DNA of 64,000 bases, from IMG/VR virus record IMGVR_UViG_3300033997_000243, positions 248,001 through 312,000 of that record; one strand, given 5' to 3'. The notes below the pieces were generated by a model, which worked only from the letters and a program-made list of their open reading frames with translations, had not been told where the DNA came from and did no database searches. This DNA is from a virus. The position numbers and the translations under genes were made by a program. Below are positions 9,263 through 18,643 of the stretch, piece by piece. How positions within the stretch are numbered: the stretch's first letter is position 1; each line of letters begins with the position of its first letter.

Positions 9263-10034
9263 CACGAATTACCTTAGATTTTTTCATTCCAACGCCAGCA
9301 ACATATCCGGCAGGATTGTCCAGTCTTTCTTGGTAACGTCTGTGCTGTTGAGCCGCAAGATTATTTTTAGCTAGATAACGCGCAGATGCAAGAGCATCAG
9401 TTACATAACCTATAATATAAGCTTGTCGGGTTTCTTCACTTAGGTTAGTCAATTGTTTTAGGATAAGGCTAACGAAATCAGTCTTGATCGCGTTATGAAT
9501 ATATGGAATCATATCAACGCTTATCTCAAATTCAGATAAGCCGAGTCCGTCTTTTGCAAATGCCTCTACATAAGCAGAAGCTTCATCAATACCTAAAATT
9601 TGAGGAAGATATTCTTTTATAAAAACATCTTTTATCAAACCTGATTTAGTTTGAAGTATTTTAGGAAAGTTTTTTATATGGGCAGTTTTTAAACGTATCA
9701 GATTGTCAGGTGGAGAAATATCAACTTCGATGTCAACTTCCTGCATGACTTCTTTTTGTTCGGCTGTTCGTTTGTAGCGAGAAAGTTTGCTGAGATCTAC
9801 AGTTGTATATTTTTGTTGAATAAAATCTTGTTCAAAGCTTTCTTCGACAACAACTTGTTTGGCTTCAGGTGGGCGGATTACAATGTGGCATACAGGTTGA
9901 AACCTTGGAAGCTTTTTGACTTTGACCGTTTGACCGTGTATATAAGGTTCACACAAAGATTCTTCTATTTCAACCAAGGGTATTGTATGTTCTGGCAATA
10001 CTCCATAAGGACTATTTTCTGGTGAACTAAACAT
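9225..10034 (-). CDS. Hypothetical protein upstream of terminase
   Basis: A 269-residue protein with a Pro-rich N-terminus, a helical middle (about 130-230) and a basic, charged C-terminus that overlaps the start of the terminase gene. In many tailed phages the gene just before the large terminase encodes the small subunit, but I see no recognisable helix-turn-helix, so this is a positional guess. GGGGAA supports the start. Confidence 0.75.
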   Translation of the reverse strand: MFSSPENSPYGVLPEHTIPLVEIEESLCEPYIHGQTVKVKKLPRFQPVCHIVIRPPEAKQVVVEESFEQDFIQQKYTTVDLSKLSRYKRTAEQKEVMQEVDIEVDISPPDNLIRLKTAHIKNFPKILQTKSGLIKDVFIKEYLPQILGIDEASAYVEAFAKDGLGLSEFEISVDMIPYIHNAIKTDFVSLILKQLTNLSEETRQAYIIGYVTDALASARYLAKNNLAAQQHRRYQERLDNPAGYVAGVGMKKSKVIRDGKADKEKEANR

Positions 10035-10055
10035 ATTTTTATTTCCCCAAAGAAT

Positions 10056-10076
10056 AGAGGCACAAAATGTGCCTCT
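10056..10076 (-). terminator. Hairpin after helicase gene
   Basis: A 9-bp perfect stem (AGAGGCACA / TGTGCCTCT) with a short A-rich loop, followed on the minus strand by ATTCTTT. It lies between the helicase stop and the next start, so it is a plausible but imperfect terminator. Confidence 0.6.
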
Positions 10077-10085
10077 TATCTAAGT

Positions 10086-11453
10086 TTACGATAACGCATT
10101 AAGACCAGCATCTTCATCATCTTCATCAACGTCAGACCCGCCAGCAGCACTTGCTCCAAATTGAGAACCTGCAACTCCGGGTAAGTTTGAAACACGCATT
10201 GTTTCAAATGTCTCTTGCAACTCAAGACGGAATAATTCACCGTCACGCGCTTTAACAACATCGATTGGTAATATCTTCGTAGCACGAACTTCAGGTTTAC
10301 TATAGTTCCAAGTCCACACAATGTCCGCGTGTTCTTTCATACCACGAGAATATCTCAGATTGTTACTATCGCTATCTAACTGAGCAAGAATTATAAACAA
10401 CACTTTGAATTCAGTTGCATAAACTTTTGCTTTACGACAAATAGCGCTTAGCATACGCCACTGGTTATCATCGTCTACACCTTCAAGCAAACTAATGTAG
10501 TCAAGAATAACAACATTGTAACCAAAAGGTTTGACCATGTTAATGACATCATCTATCGTCATTGAACCATCAGGACTCGAATAACTAAATTTGCTGCCAA
10601 GTTTTTTCAGTTTCTTATCGTGCTTTAAGGCAGCACGTTCTATTCTTTTCTTCTCCTGTTTAGTAAGCTTGTTTTGTTTGAACTTCCATAATGGAATTCC
10701 AGTAAGCATTGAAAGAACCCTGTTGGTTTCTTGCTCTGCCGTCATTTCAAGAGTTATCTTGATAGCTGAAAGTCCAGAATTTAAAGAAGTTAGATTATGT
10801 TCCAAGTTTGATGCGAGAACGGATTTACCGCCGCTCGTTGTACCAGCAAGTAACATAACTCCAGTTGTCGGCAATCCACCATTACGCCTATCGTAATCTG
10901 CGTAACCAGTTTTGTACATTCGTTCTGTTGGTTTATGCAAAGTTCTGCGTACCAAAGCACGAATAGATCCACCAACACCAAACGTGTGTATTTCTTGTTG
11001 CTTTCCAAACTCTTTACGGTTATTGGCTAGTTGAAGCGCTAACTTATCTGCAAGTTCTTCAGGATCTAAAGAATCCTGTAAATCGAAATAGGAAATAATA
11101 TCCTTTCCCATATCAAATAGACCGCGTAATTTGCGGTAACGATCTAAACGCTCAATTAGAGTCCTTGCCTTTATTTTACTTTTTACAGGCTTAGCATCTG
11201 AGTCCGCTAAAAATTCTCGGACTTTTGCATCGAACGTAGGATCATCAACTATATCATCCCAAACAGGAACACGTTGCTTTGCTTCAGTCAATTTTTTCAC
11301 ACGCAAGAAAGCTTTCTTTGTTGCAGGTGTATGAAAAAGACTTGCATCAGTTTTTGCAAGCAACATAGTTCTTTGTTTTTCTGGAACGTCAGTGTCGGTT
11401 ATCGTCTTTAACAAAGTCATTTCCGCTAGTGGCGAAAACAATTTCTTAGACAC
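10086..11453 (-). CDS. dnaB: Replicative DNA helicase, DnaB/gp41-like
   Basis: A 455-residue RecA-fold hexameric helicase that would unwind DNA at the phage fork. The N-terminal helical part (1-170) is followed by the linker TGYADYDRRNGGLPTTGVMLL, Walker A GTTSGGKSV (about 207-215), Walker B VVILDYISLL, and ILAQLD, which corresponds to the DnaB sensor motif. The length matches phage DnaB proteins. The start is a GTG with GGAG about nine bases upstream; a 3-bp gap separates it from the previous stop. Confidence 0.9.
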   Translation of the reverse strand: MSKKLFSPLAEMTLLKTITDTDVPEKQRTMLLAKTDASLFHTPATKKAFLRVKKLTEAKQRVPVWDDIVDDPTFDAKVREFLADSDAKPVKSKIKARTLIERLDRYRKLRGLFDMGKDIISYFDLQDSLDPEELADKLALQLANNRKEFGKQQEIHTFGVGGSIRALVRRTLHKPTERMYKTGYADYDRRNGGLPTTGVMLLAGTTSGGKSVLASNLEHNLTSLNSGLSAIKITLEMTAEQETNRVLSMLTGIPLWKFKQNKLTKQEKKRIERAALKHDKKLKKLGSKFSYSSPDGSMTIDDVINMVKPFGYNVVILDYISLLEGVDDDNQWRMLSAICRKAKVYATEFKVLFIILAQLDSDSNNLRYSRGMKEHADIVWTWNYSKPEVRATKILPIDVVKARDGELFRLELQETFETMRVSNLPGVAGSQFGASAAGGSDVDEDDEDAGLNALS

Positions 11454-11456
11454 TGG

Positions 11457-11903
11457 TTAACTCCCTTTGCTTTTTTGTTCAAGCGCACCGATTACTACGT
11501 TAACCAATTTCAAAGCCGAATTTTCTAACTCTAAAGCAGATAACCACTGGTCAGCAAGTTCTGCGTTTTGAATAGAGTAAAAAACTTTTTCAGGGCGTTT
11601 AGCATCCTGAGTATTTTTGCGACTCCACACTAAAGGAGGTGTGCCAGCTGCATCCGTTGTTAAAGCATCTACCATTTGCATAATAACTTTTTCTGAAAAT
11701 GGAAAACGCTTAGACAGATTGTAGGACAACATGCTATTAGATATACTCGGATAGCGCTTAAGCGTTTTGAGTACAACATAAAGCAGATTGTTCTTTTCCT
11801 CGAACAAGCCCTCAGAAACCAACCCAAACAATAGTGACCTTTTTATCAATAAGTCACCGTCCACTTTACTACTTTTTAATAACAAATTTGATGTAGTTGT
11901 CAT
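11457..11903 (-). CDS. Hypothetical protein next to helicase
   Basis: A 148-residue, helix-rich protein that reads directly into the helicase gene with a 3-bp gap. A region around residues 40-80 (TLKRYPSISNSMLSYNLSKR) could be a winged-helix-like segment. Its position raises the possibility of a helicase loader or replication accessory factor, which cannot be shown from the sequence. Start supported by TAGGTAAG. Confidence 0.75.
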   Translation of the reverse strand: MTTTSNLLLKSSKVDGDLLIKRSLLFGLVSEGLFEEKNNLLYVVLKTLKRYPSISNSMLSYNLSKRFPFSEKVIMQMVDALTTDAAGTPPLVWSRKNTQDAKRPEKVFYSIQNAELADQWLSALELENSALKLVNVVIGALEQKSKGS

Positions 11904-11912
11904 TTTACTTAC

Positions 11913-13043
11913 CTAATTCATGACGCCAAGTTCTAACGCAACTTCCCGTAGTTTTTTATGAACGTAATCGACATCAGATCCCATAAATTTAGCTACAACA
12001 CTTGCAGTTTCATCAAAACCGCGCTCAGCTAAAAAATCTTGACAACTTTTATCTTCTGTACGAATGTATCTTTTCTCACGGAGCCACTGTGTAAACTTGG
12101 CTACTTCCCGTCCAACATAAACAGCAAGGATGAATCCTTTTTTGGTGTTGCGTAAACGATCAAGCATACGATCTACGCTGAAATCAAAATCACTTCCAGA
12201 TTTAGTGTGAGCAGATTCATCGAAACGATCTTCGATTGAAATTTCTTCACCGTCACCATTGTAACGTGGAGTTATTTGACTCATAGCTTCTACGTTCAAC
12301 CGATAACGACGATCTGCGCCTTCACCATCACCAATAAGTGTTTGACGTTTTTCAGTTGTGTACTTATCGATAAGATTGCAAGTTGTATTACGAACACTGG
12401 CTCTTAAATAATTCAGCATGTGGTCATAACTTAAATTGCACGGCTGTCTTTTATAGTATGCTCTTAAAGCAGCTATAGTAAGTTCAGAGTGAAAATCCTT
12501 CTTATCAATATTGTTAGACTGATAAACAAATTTCAGTTTGCTTTTAGTCTTATAACGTATAAAGCGTTGAATCGGCTCGGCATACTGAGCAAAGCCATTA
12601 CGAACCTGCTCAAATTCACTTGGGCAAAAAAGTTTGCTTGTTTGCTTACGTTTAACCAAAAATTTGTTTATTGCCGTTCTGTGTATTTTAACTGCGTGAA
12701 ATACTCGCACAGCATCACAACGGCATAAATCAAATCGCGCATAGTTTTCTTCGGCCACCATACTGTTCAAACCACGATAGCCGGACAGGAATGTTGCATA
12801 GTAACGCAAATTCAAAACAACATAACCTGTTTCAGAAAGAAGTAATCTAAACTGGCTGGCAGAAAGTTCCGTATCATTAAAATTCACAACAGAGGAAATC
12901 TTTTTATGGAAATCCGCTATATTGGTCTGCATACAAAAATGTTCAACAACATAATTGAACAAATCTTTACATTGCTGAGTATCGTATTCAACACCCAAAA
13001 CTTTTTGAAAAACGCTTACTATGGATCTGGACTCTATTTGCAT
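11913..13043 (-). CDS. Probable sigma-70-like RNA polymerase sigma factor (divergent)
   Basis: A 376-residue protein. Residues about 175-230 resemble sigma region 2: a DFHSELTIAALRAYYK segment like the core-binding DLVSEG helix, then MLNYLRASVRNTTCNLID, like the region 2.3-2.4 helix. The C-terminal end (ASVVAKFMGSDVDYVHKKLRE) resembles a region 4 helix-turn-helix. The N-terminal 150 residues are not recognisable. If correct, it would bind host RNA polymerase and switch promoter choice. It sits among replication genes, and AGGGA precedes the start. The alternative is an unrelated helical DNA-binding protein. Confidence 0.55.
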   Translation of the reverse strand: MQIESRSIVSVFQKVLGVEYDTQQCKDLFNYVVEHFCMQTNIADFHKKISSVVNFNDTELSASQFRLLLSETGYVVLNLRYYATFLSGYRGLNSMVAEENYARFDLCRCDAVRVFHAVKIHRTAINKFLVKRKQTSKLFCPSEFEQVRNGFAQYAEPIQRFIRYKTKSKLKFVYQSNNIDKKDFHSELTIAALRAYYKRQPCNLSYDHMLNYLRASVRNTTCNLIDKYTTEKRQTLIGDGEGADRRYRLNVEAMSQITPRYNGDGEEISIEDRFDESAHTKSGSDFDFSVDRMLDRLRNTKKGFILAVYVGREVAKFTQWLREKRYIRTEDKSCQDFLAERGFDETASVVAKFMGSDVDYVHKKLREVALELGVMN

Positions 13044-13066
13044 TTTTAAATCCCTGAATAAGAAGG

Positions 13067-14152
13067 TTAGTCTGCCATATCGCCAAGTTCAGTTTTGATC
13101 TTACCGCCTTTAGGACTTCGTTTCTTACCAGAGTTTTTCGTTTCGGCCTGAGCCTCTGCCAATTCCAGTTCCAATTTTTCAAGATAAGCTGTTGACAGAT
13201 GTTGTCTTAAGTCATCGATGTCATCGCTTTCTTTAATATCACGAGGTATACGAATTTTGTTCTTTTTAGCAAACTTCAGAAGTTGCGCTTCTTCCATTTC
13301 CTGAATATCTTCAATCGTGGTTTCACGCTTGTAATCAAGTTCATCCAGTTCGTAATGATCTTCATCCGTTTCTTTATGAGCTTTTGCATAGCCACGGTCA
13401 ATATCACGAGCAATATCAACAAGGCTGTAAACTTGCTGATCAGAACTTTCGCGTTTAATTTTGTTGCGCTTAGCCAACGATCCTATGTCATCAATGTAAC
13501 CCATGACTCCATTGGTATTCAATTTTAATTCAAATGGAAGTTCAAGAGCTTTTACATTTTTAGCGGTCGGTCTGTCCAACTTGGGATCTACAACACGACC
13601 TTTGAATTCCATCTGACGGCGGAAAATAGAAAACTGAGAAACAGTAAATATATTCTTCTCTTTTCCTAAATTTTGGAAAGTCAGTACAATCTTCCCATCA
13701 TCACTACACACACGCACATAATCTTTATCAGCTGAAAGAATACGTGCTGTCATGAAATTCGATAAATAATCTGAAGCCAAAGTTCCACGGAAACGAACAT
13801 AAACTTTTTGCAAGAATGTATAACCTTGCTTGCGAGTAATATGTTCGTTTAAAATAGCTGCACCAAAAAGTCGTAACTGTCCATTATCGAATTCACGCAT
13901 AATATCGGCAAGCTCATAAAGTGAACTGCCATTTTTCTCAATGCTCTCGGCCAGAGCCACACTGTTGGGTTTAAAATTTTCACAGCTCGAAGAGTATTCA
14001 AAGCGACCTTGTTTAATGCAAGGCGTATCATCACCAGCAATCAACCGCTCTCGTGTGAGTCCAATGCACTCACCACAAGTTAGTTTTTCTTCTGTTATGA
14101 CTTTTATCTTTATCTGCGCTTTGTTTACTGATGTCTGTCTTTTTGTTGTCAT
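13067..14152 (-). CDS. Hypothetical protein with Cys-rich N-terminus and SAP-like C-terminus
   Basis: A 361-residue protein. Near the N-terminus CGEC, CIKQGRF and CENF form a possible four-Cys zinc site. The middle is a mixed alpha/beta domain. About residues 290-325 carry an AQLLKFAKKNKIRIP...DDLRQHL repeat that closely matches the SAP-like repeats in the protein at 22067. The last 40 residues are basic. These features suggest nucleic-acid binding. AAAGGAT precedes the ATG, and the gene overlaps the HNH gene by 83 nt. Confidence 0.75.
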   Translation of the reverse strand: MTTKRQTSVNKAQIKIKVITEEKLTCGECIGLTRERLIAGDDTPCIKQGRFEYSSSCENFKPNSVALAESIEKNGSSLYELADIMREFDNGQLRLFGAAILNEHITRKQGYTFLQKVYVRFRGTLASDYLSNFMTARILSADKDYVRVCSDDGKIVLTFQNLGKEKNIFTVSQFSIFRRQMEFKGRVVDPKLDRPTAKNVKALELPFELKLNTNGVMGYIDDIGSLAKRNKIKRESSDQQVYSLVDIARDIDRGYAKAHKETDEDHYELDELDYKRETTIEDIQEMEEAQLLKFAKKNKIRIPRDIKESDDIDDLRQHLSTAYLEKLELELAEAQAETKNSGKKRSPKGGKIKTELGDMAD

Positions 14153-14621
14153 TTTTTAATCCTTTGGATCTCAACGTGTGATTGATACAATATAAGATCG
14201 TCTGCTCCATATTGGTTATCCCCGGAAGATCTTTTTTGAGTAACTCTAATCCTTGCCGAGTTGCTGGATCGGCATGTACCATAGGAAGTAAAGTCATTTT
14301 AGCATTGGAAGAAACTGGAGGACTCAATAATGCCTTGACCAAAATTTCTAACCAAGTTTTAGCTCTAAGTTCTGTCTCAGGATCTGCCCAAAATTTCCTT
14401 AAGGGTTTTGGGTTTTTAGCACCAATACGTGCAACTATAGCATCTGCGTGAGCATGAAGTGTTGTATGGCAAGCTCCATCAATAGGAATTTGCAAACTAT
14501 CACTACCACCTAACGATCTTGGAATAGTGTGGTGCCAATGTATATTGGCAAACCAGTTCATACAAATACAGCATAACTCACAGCCGTCGGCTCTTTTTAC
14601 CACTGGCAGTTTGTTTTCCAT
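14070..14621 (-). CDS. HNH endonuclease (probably free-standing homing type)
   Basis: A 183-residue protein. CELCCIC (about residues 14-20), HWHHTIPRSLGGSD and CHTTLHAHAD give the Cys pairs, HH and final His of an HNH nuclease. The C-terminal half is unlike any domain I know; its last 30 residues are basic. The gene overlaps the previous gene by 44 nt and the next by 83 nt, as if inserted between two existing genes, which is typical of phage homing endonucleases. TTAGGAG precedes the start. A recombination or packaging role cannot be excluded. Confidence 0.82.
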   Translation of the reverse strand: MENKLPVVKRADGCELCCICMNWFANIHWHHTIPRSLGGSDSLQIPIDGACHTTLHAHADAIVARIGAKNPKPLRKFWADPETELRAKTWLEILVKALLSPPVSSNAKMTLLPMVHADPATRQGLELLKKDLPGITNMEQTILYCINHTLRSKGLKNDNKKTDISKQSADKDKSHNRRKTNLW

Positions 14622-15963
14622 TTGAAACTCCTAAACTTTTATTTGAAAGCGGAAGTCCCCATGACAAAACTTTGATATTGCCTTTTGTTTGAGCATACAA
14701 CTTTTTATAGACGGCTGTTGGTACGATCCATGCCAAGGAAATATCGCTATTAGCAGGACTGGTAGCAAAATCATTTGACATTAAACTATATTCATGGCCG
14801 CGAGATCTAGCGTCATCAAGAAATTGATTAACGCGCTCAAAATAAACATTTGAGGTTTTCTTGTCAAGGAATCGAGCCTTGGAATCATAGATACTTTTAG
14901 CTTCTACTCCATGACGTTTCAAAATAGAGATCATCTTTTCAGAAGTATCTATTTTAACTTGAACCGATTTCAGTTCGGCTTCAAGTTTTTTACGTAATTC
15001 AGAGTCCAGAGTTCCAGTACGCTTTGCCCCTTCTTTTCTGTTATTTAGTTTTTCACGTTCGGTCAGAAGTTTACGTAACAAACTTTTTTCCGCTTTCATT
15101 GCAGACTTGTTTTTTGTTACGGCATCGGCAAACTTTGAATCGTCGTGTTTTGTAGCAATCAACAATTCGCTTTGACTTTTGCTAAACTGCAAAAGAATTT
15201 GATTAGGTAAAATTAAAGCAACATCACTGCTATCAGGGCCAGCAAAGCCAAGCGCATCGACACCAGTAAATATGTGACGTAAAAGTTTTGTGCTGCGTAA
15301 AGCAACATTTTCAAAGTTAACTGTAACAGGGCACTGCGTTGGTATTACAGCACTTCTGGAGAAATTTAATTTATCAGATTTTATTTTGCTGACTAATGCT
15401 TTGTGTACAGCTTGACTATGAACAGCCAATCTGTTTGTCACAAATTCATATTGAGCTTGAGAAAAATCGGCAATCTCTTCGTACTCCTCGACAGGTTCTG
15501 CCTTGGATTTTGAAGCACCAGAAACTTTTTTGTAGGATTCAACAAAAATGGCATGGCCAACTTCGTCGTCACTTACTTCCATTAAAAGATCTGGATTTTG
15601 CTCGATCCTTTTTATATGGGTCTGCGAAGAATCTTTTAGATCTTGCAATCTGTCAGACATTTCTGTTCTGATCAATTCACAAAATCTAGTGAGATTAATC
15701 TCACGATTTTCCAACGCATCCTTTAAAGAACGTATAGTGTTAGCTAAATACCGAGCAGGTTTTCGCTGTGCGGTAAATTTACGATCCCGCTTTGAGCTAG
15801 AATCGAAGTCAGCTAAAGCATCTATAGTAGATGATAGGTCAGCCAGTGTTTCACTAGCTTTAGCAAACTTTTTAGGTGTTGCAGCCTTTTTAATCAAATT
15901 GTCTGTTGAGCTAATGCTCGACATCAATGATTGAAGTACCGTCGCGTAAAGGACTTCTGACAT
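14578..15963 (-). CDS. Hypothetical protein with long coiled coil
   Basis: A 461-residue protein of unknown function. Residues about 270-340 are strongly charged and heptad-like (AMKAEKSLLRKLLTEREKL...), suggesting a coiled coil. The last 30 residues are Ser/Lys-rich. It lies between the topoisomerase A gene and the HNH gene, and overlaps the latter. No catalytic motif is visible. Confidence 0.75.
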   Translation of the reverse strand: MSEVLYATVLQSLMSSISSTDNLIKKAATPKKFAKASETLADLSSTIDALADFDSSSKRDRKFTAQRKPARYLANTIRSLKDALENREINLTRFCELIRTEMSDRLQDLKDSSQTHIKRIEQNPDLLMEVSDDEVGHAIFVESYKKVSGASKSKAEPVEEYEEIADFSQAQYEFVTNRLAVHSQAVHKALVSKIKSDKLNFSRSAVIPTQCPVTVNFENVALRSTKLLRHIFTGVDALGFAGPDSSDVALILPNQILLQFSKSQSELLIATKHDDSKFADAVTKNKSAMKAEKSLLRKLLTEREKLNNRKEGAKRTGTLDSELRKKLEAELKSVQVKIDTSEKMISILKRHGVEAKSIYDSKARFLDKKTSNVYFERVNQFLDDARSRGHEYSLMSNDFATSPANSDISLAWIVPTAVYKKLYAQTKGNIKVLSWGLPLSNKSLGVSNGKQTASGKKSRRL

Positions 15964-16018
15964 TGTGTTAATTTCCCTAATTTTCTGTTTGTTATAATGG
16001 GCTAGGCCCGAAAGGTGT

Positions 16019-16043
16019 AGAGGATTATAAATTATAATCCTCT
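16019..16043 (-). terminator. Perfect 12-bp intergenic palindrome
   Basis: AGAGGATTATAA / TTATAATCCTCT around one central base, between the topoisomerase A stop and the next gene. No T tract follows on the minus strand. Either a weak terminator or an mRNA-processing hairpin. Confidence 0.5.
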
Positions 16044-16064
16044 TGCCTTTATCCTAAAGCAGCG

Positions 16065-17708
16065 TCAGTCTGCTTTTTTCTTGCGCTTCTTCTCAGACTT
16101 TTTAGTGTCTGCGATTGAAGCATTTACCATCCGTACATACTTATTTACAGATTCGGTCAAGGAAGAAGCGATACGAGGATTAGGATCTTTGTGATCGCGT
16201 TTCCATCCTTTAATGTCGGCAGTAGCAATTTTAATCTTGTCCTGTAGCGCTTTCAGTTCAAGTTTTGCCAGCCTACGCATTTTCAATTCCAAAATGAAAG
16301 TAGCTTCATCTTGAGGAATCTTCAATGTTTTTGCAGTGTAAGTATCTGGATCATCTTTGTCCAAAGCTTTTTTCATTACTTCCAAGATTTTATTCTTGTT
16401 GATAACAGCGTAGGACAATACGTTGTATTCCCACAAATCGCGTTCGCGTTTTGCAATAATGTTTTCCAGATAACGCTTTTCCAATTCCACACGATAGCGA
16501 ACCCAGTTTTTAATATAGGTCGCAAAGTTACAGTAAAGGAATTTAGCAGTTCCATCGACGTTGTTTATTGTAAGTCCTAAGTTATAGAACTCACTGCCAG
16601 TCAACATCTTACGAATTTTTTCAGCTAAATCAAAAAGGCCGTCATCTGACATTCCACGTTTTGGTACAACATAATAATATGCACCATAAGGGCCAGCGTT
16701 CGGACGTTTATCACCACAGTCACTTACCCAACGACTAACTTCGGGTAATTCTAAAATCTTATCACGTTTTTTAGCAACGCCATCTTCAGATGCGAAACCG
16801 GGAGAATAAGAAACAATTTCAACGATTTTATTTTTGTAATCAACTTGAACTTTCGGACAATATTTTATTGCCTTTGCTCTACCTGTTTCAATAAAGCTTG
16901 CAAGTTCTTCTGGTGGGCTAACGCAATCAGATCCAAAAGGAGCTTGAATTTTTAAATGCTTTACACAATCAGAAGATTTCAAATCGCCTTTTTCCAATAC
17001 AATTTGAATAAGTTTTGTAACGCCTTCAATTTCAAAAGCAGGATTACAAGCACGAACACCGTAGGCAATACCACCAGCATTTCCAATCAACAGCATTGTT
17101 GGAAGAAGCGAAGGCAAATACAACGGAATTTTTTCGCTGTCATCAAAGTTGTTTATACGCGGAACAACTTCAAGATAACCTTTATCCAAAAGAAAAAGTT
17201 TGCTGTAATCACTCAAACGCGCTTCAGTATAACGCTGAGCTGCCGCCATATCGAGTGGACTGCCAAAATTTCCTCTACCTTGAATAAGTTTTGGAATTGT
17301 ATTGGCTAACGTAACTAATGCACCATACGTTGCAGAGTCACCGTGAGGATGATACTTACCAATTGTATCACCAACAATACGCGCACACTTTTTAAAGTCA
17401 GAACCGAATAAATTCAGCTGAGACATTGCATAAATAATGTGGCGGTGAACTGGCTTTAATCCATCACGGAATTCTGGAACAGCACGATCTTGTACAACGT
17501 ATTCACCGTAATGAGTTAAATTTCTTTTTGCAAAGTTTGCCAAATCTTCTTTGACAATAGTTTTCATCAGTACAGTGGAAGGCAGTTTGAATTGATTAGG
17601 TTCAACAACTGCGGGTAAATTTTTCTTCGACTTTTTATGTTGTTTAATATCTCCCAACTCAGTCTTAGAAACTTTCTTTGTTTTTGCTGGCGGCTTTTTT
17701 GATTTCAT
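16065..17708 (-). CDS. Type IIA DNA topoisomerase A subunit (GyrA/ParC/T4 gp52-like)
   Basis: A 547-residue DNA-cleaving subunit. [26 protein letters not shown] (split by known GyrA landmarks), [23 protein letters not shown] and [10 protein letters not shown] are classic winged-helix motifs; the catalytic Tyr is residue 160 in [11 protein letters not shown]. It ends after the coiled-coil region, without the GyrA C-terminal pinwheel, so it should act like T4 gp52 or ParC rather than introduce supercoils. The first 40 residues are Lys-rich. It lacks a strong ribosome-binding site but is preceded by the repeated early-type promoter at 17749. Confidence 0.93.
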   Translation of the reverse strand: MKSKKPPAKTKKVSKTELGDIKQHKKSKKNLPAVVEPNQFKLPSTVLMKTIVKEDLANFAKRNLTHYGEYVVQDRAVPEFRDGLKPVHRHIIYAMSQLNLFGSDFKKCARIVGDTIGKYHPHGDSATYGALVTLANTIPKLIQGRGNFGSPLDMAAAQRYTEARLSDYSKLFLLDKGYLEVVPRINNFDDSEKIPLYLPSLLPTMLLIGNAGGIAYGVRACNPAFEIEGVTKLIQIVLEKGDLKSSDCVKHLKIQAPFGSDCVSPPEELASFIETGRAKAIKYCPKVQVDYKNKIVEIVSYSPGFASEDGVAKKRDKILELPEVSRWVSDCGDKRPNAGPYGAYYYVVPKRGMSDDGLFDLAEKIRKMLTGSEFYNLGLTINNVDGTAKFLYCNFATYIKNWVRYRVELEKRYLENIIAKRERDLWEYNVLSYAVINKNKILEVMKKALDKDDPDTYTAKTLKIPQDEATFILELKMRRLAKLELKALQDKIKIATADIKGWKRDHKDPNPRIASSLTESVNKYVRMVNASIADTKKSEKKRKKKAD

Positions 17709-17748
17709 TGTTTAGTTTACCAACTTTTTGTGTAAGCGAACAGGCCGG

Positions 17749-17806
17749 ATTATACCAAAATAAGGTATTGAAATAAACCCCTGATTTTTGACACACTTGG
17801 ATCAGT
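17749..17806 (-). promoter_or_regulatory. Early-type promoter module, copy 1
   Basis: On the minus strand the box GTGTGTCAAAAAT (17784-17796) is followed after about 30 bp by TATAAT (17749-17754). The -35 hexamer 17 bp upstream of it is poor (TTTATT). The module starts directly after the stop of the gene at 17807 and would drive the topoisomerase A gene. Confidence 0.7.
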
Positions 17807-18232
17807 TCATACTAAAGATGGTGTTCCTTTAGGTAACACTTCTTTTAAGAATGAAGTGAACTGAACTTGATCATACGGATTATTTGAACTCAAATAAGAA
17901 ACATATGCTCTTACAGAGTCAAGACCTAAAGTTGAAAGAGTTTTCTTTTCACTCAATTCATTAAGCAATGTATCTGTCAGAAATTTACTATTCTTACCCA
18001 ACCAATAAAGACCTGTAGTGTAAACACGGGAAACGCTACCAATAATATTTTGTGGAGGGCGTTTTATGAAAAATCCGTTCGCATCCACAATAGCTAAGGC
18101 CATACACTGCAATCTAGTCTCCAACAACTTTTTAGGATTGTCATTAACTTCAAGTTCAGCTTTTATCCATCGACAACTTTCTTCGACTACACCTTGAGCC
18201 ATATACATGAATACAATTTGTTTTTTAATCAT
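17807..18232 (-). CDS. Hypothetical protein between topoisomerase genes
   Basis: A 141-residue, mostly helical protein of unknown function. GAGGAAA precedes the ATG. It lies between the topoisomerase B and A genes, and its stop is followed at once by promoter module copy 1. Confidence 0.72.
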   Translation of the reverse strand: MIKKQIVFMYMAQGVVEESCRWIKAELEVNDNPKKLLETRLQCMALAIVDANGFFIKRPPQNIIGSVSRVYTTGLYWLGKNSKFLTDTLLNELSEKKTLSTLGLDSVRAYVSYLSSNNPYDQVQFTSFLKEVLPKGTPSLV

Positions 18233-18241
18233 GCAATTTCC

Positions 18242-18631
18242 TCAACAAATATTATGCAAACTATTTTGCGTAACTGGAAGCAAAGCAATACGTCTGCGAT
18301 AAGACTCTCTCGATCCATAATACTGAATCATACGCTTTCGCGCCAGACTTATTTTTAAAAGCTCGTCCCAATTCCAATCATCACCATCAAGAGAAGTTCT
18401 CTCAAACACATTCAATATAACTGAAGATATTGTTTTAGATTTTGTAGGCCAAACACTTTTTACGATTGTACCATCATTACTAAGTACAATCAGAGCGGCC
18501 CGTTTAATCTTTGTGTTGATAAATGAAAGTCGAACCCAAAACACAGTCAAACTATTATTTCGCATGTGATCGGGATTCATCTTTATTGGAATAAAGCTTA
18601 AGTCCATTAGAGCATAGTAGCGTTGTCCCAT
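18242..18631 (-). CDS. Hypothetical protein between topoisomerase genes
   Basis: A 129-residue basic protein with beta-strand-like N-terminal half and an Arg-rich stretch near residues 95-110. Start supported by AGAGGAT. Function unknown. Confidence 0.72.
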   Translation of the reverse strand: MGQRYYALMDLSFIPIKMNPDHMRNNSLTVFWVRLSFINTKIKRAALIVLSNDGTIVKSVWPTKSKTISSVILNVFERTSLDGDDWNWDELLKISLARKRMIQYYGSRESYRRRIALLPVTQNSLHNIC

Positions 18632-18643
18632 TTCACGATCCTC

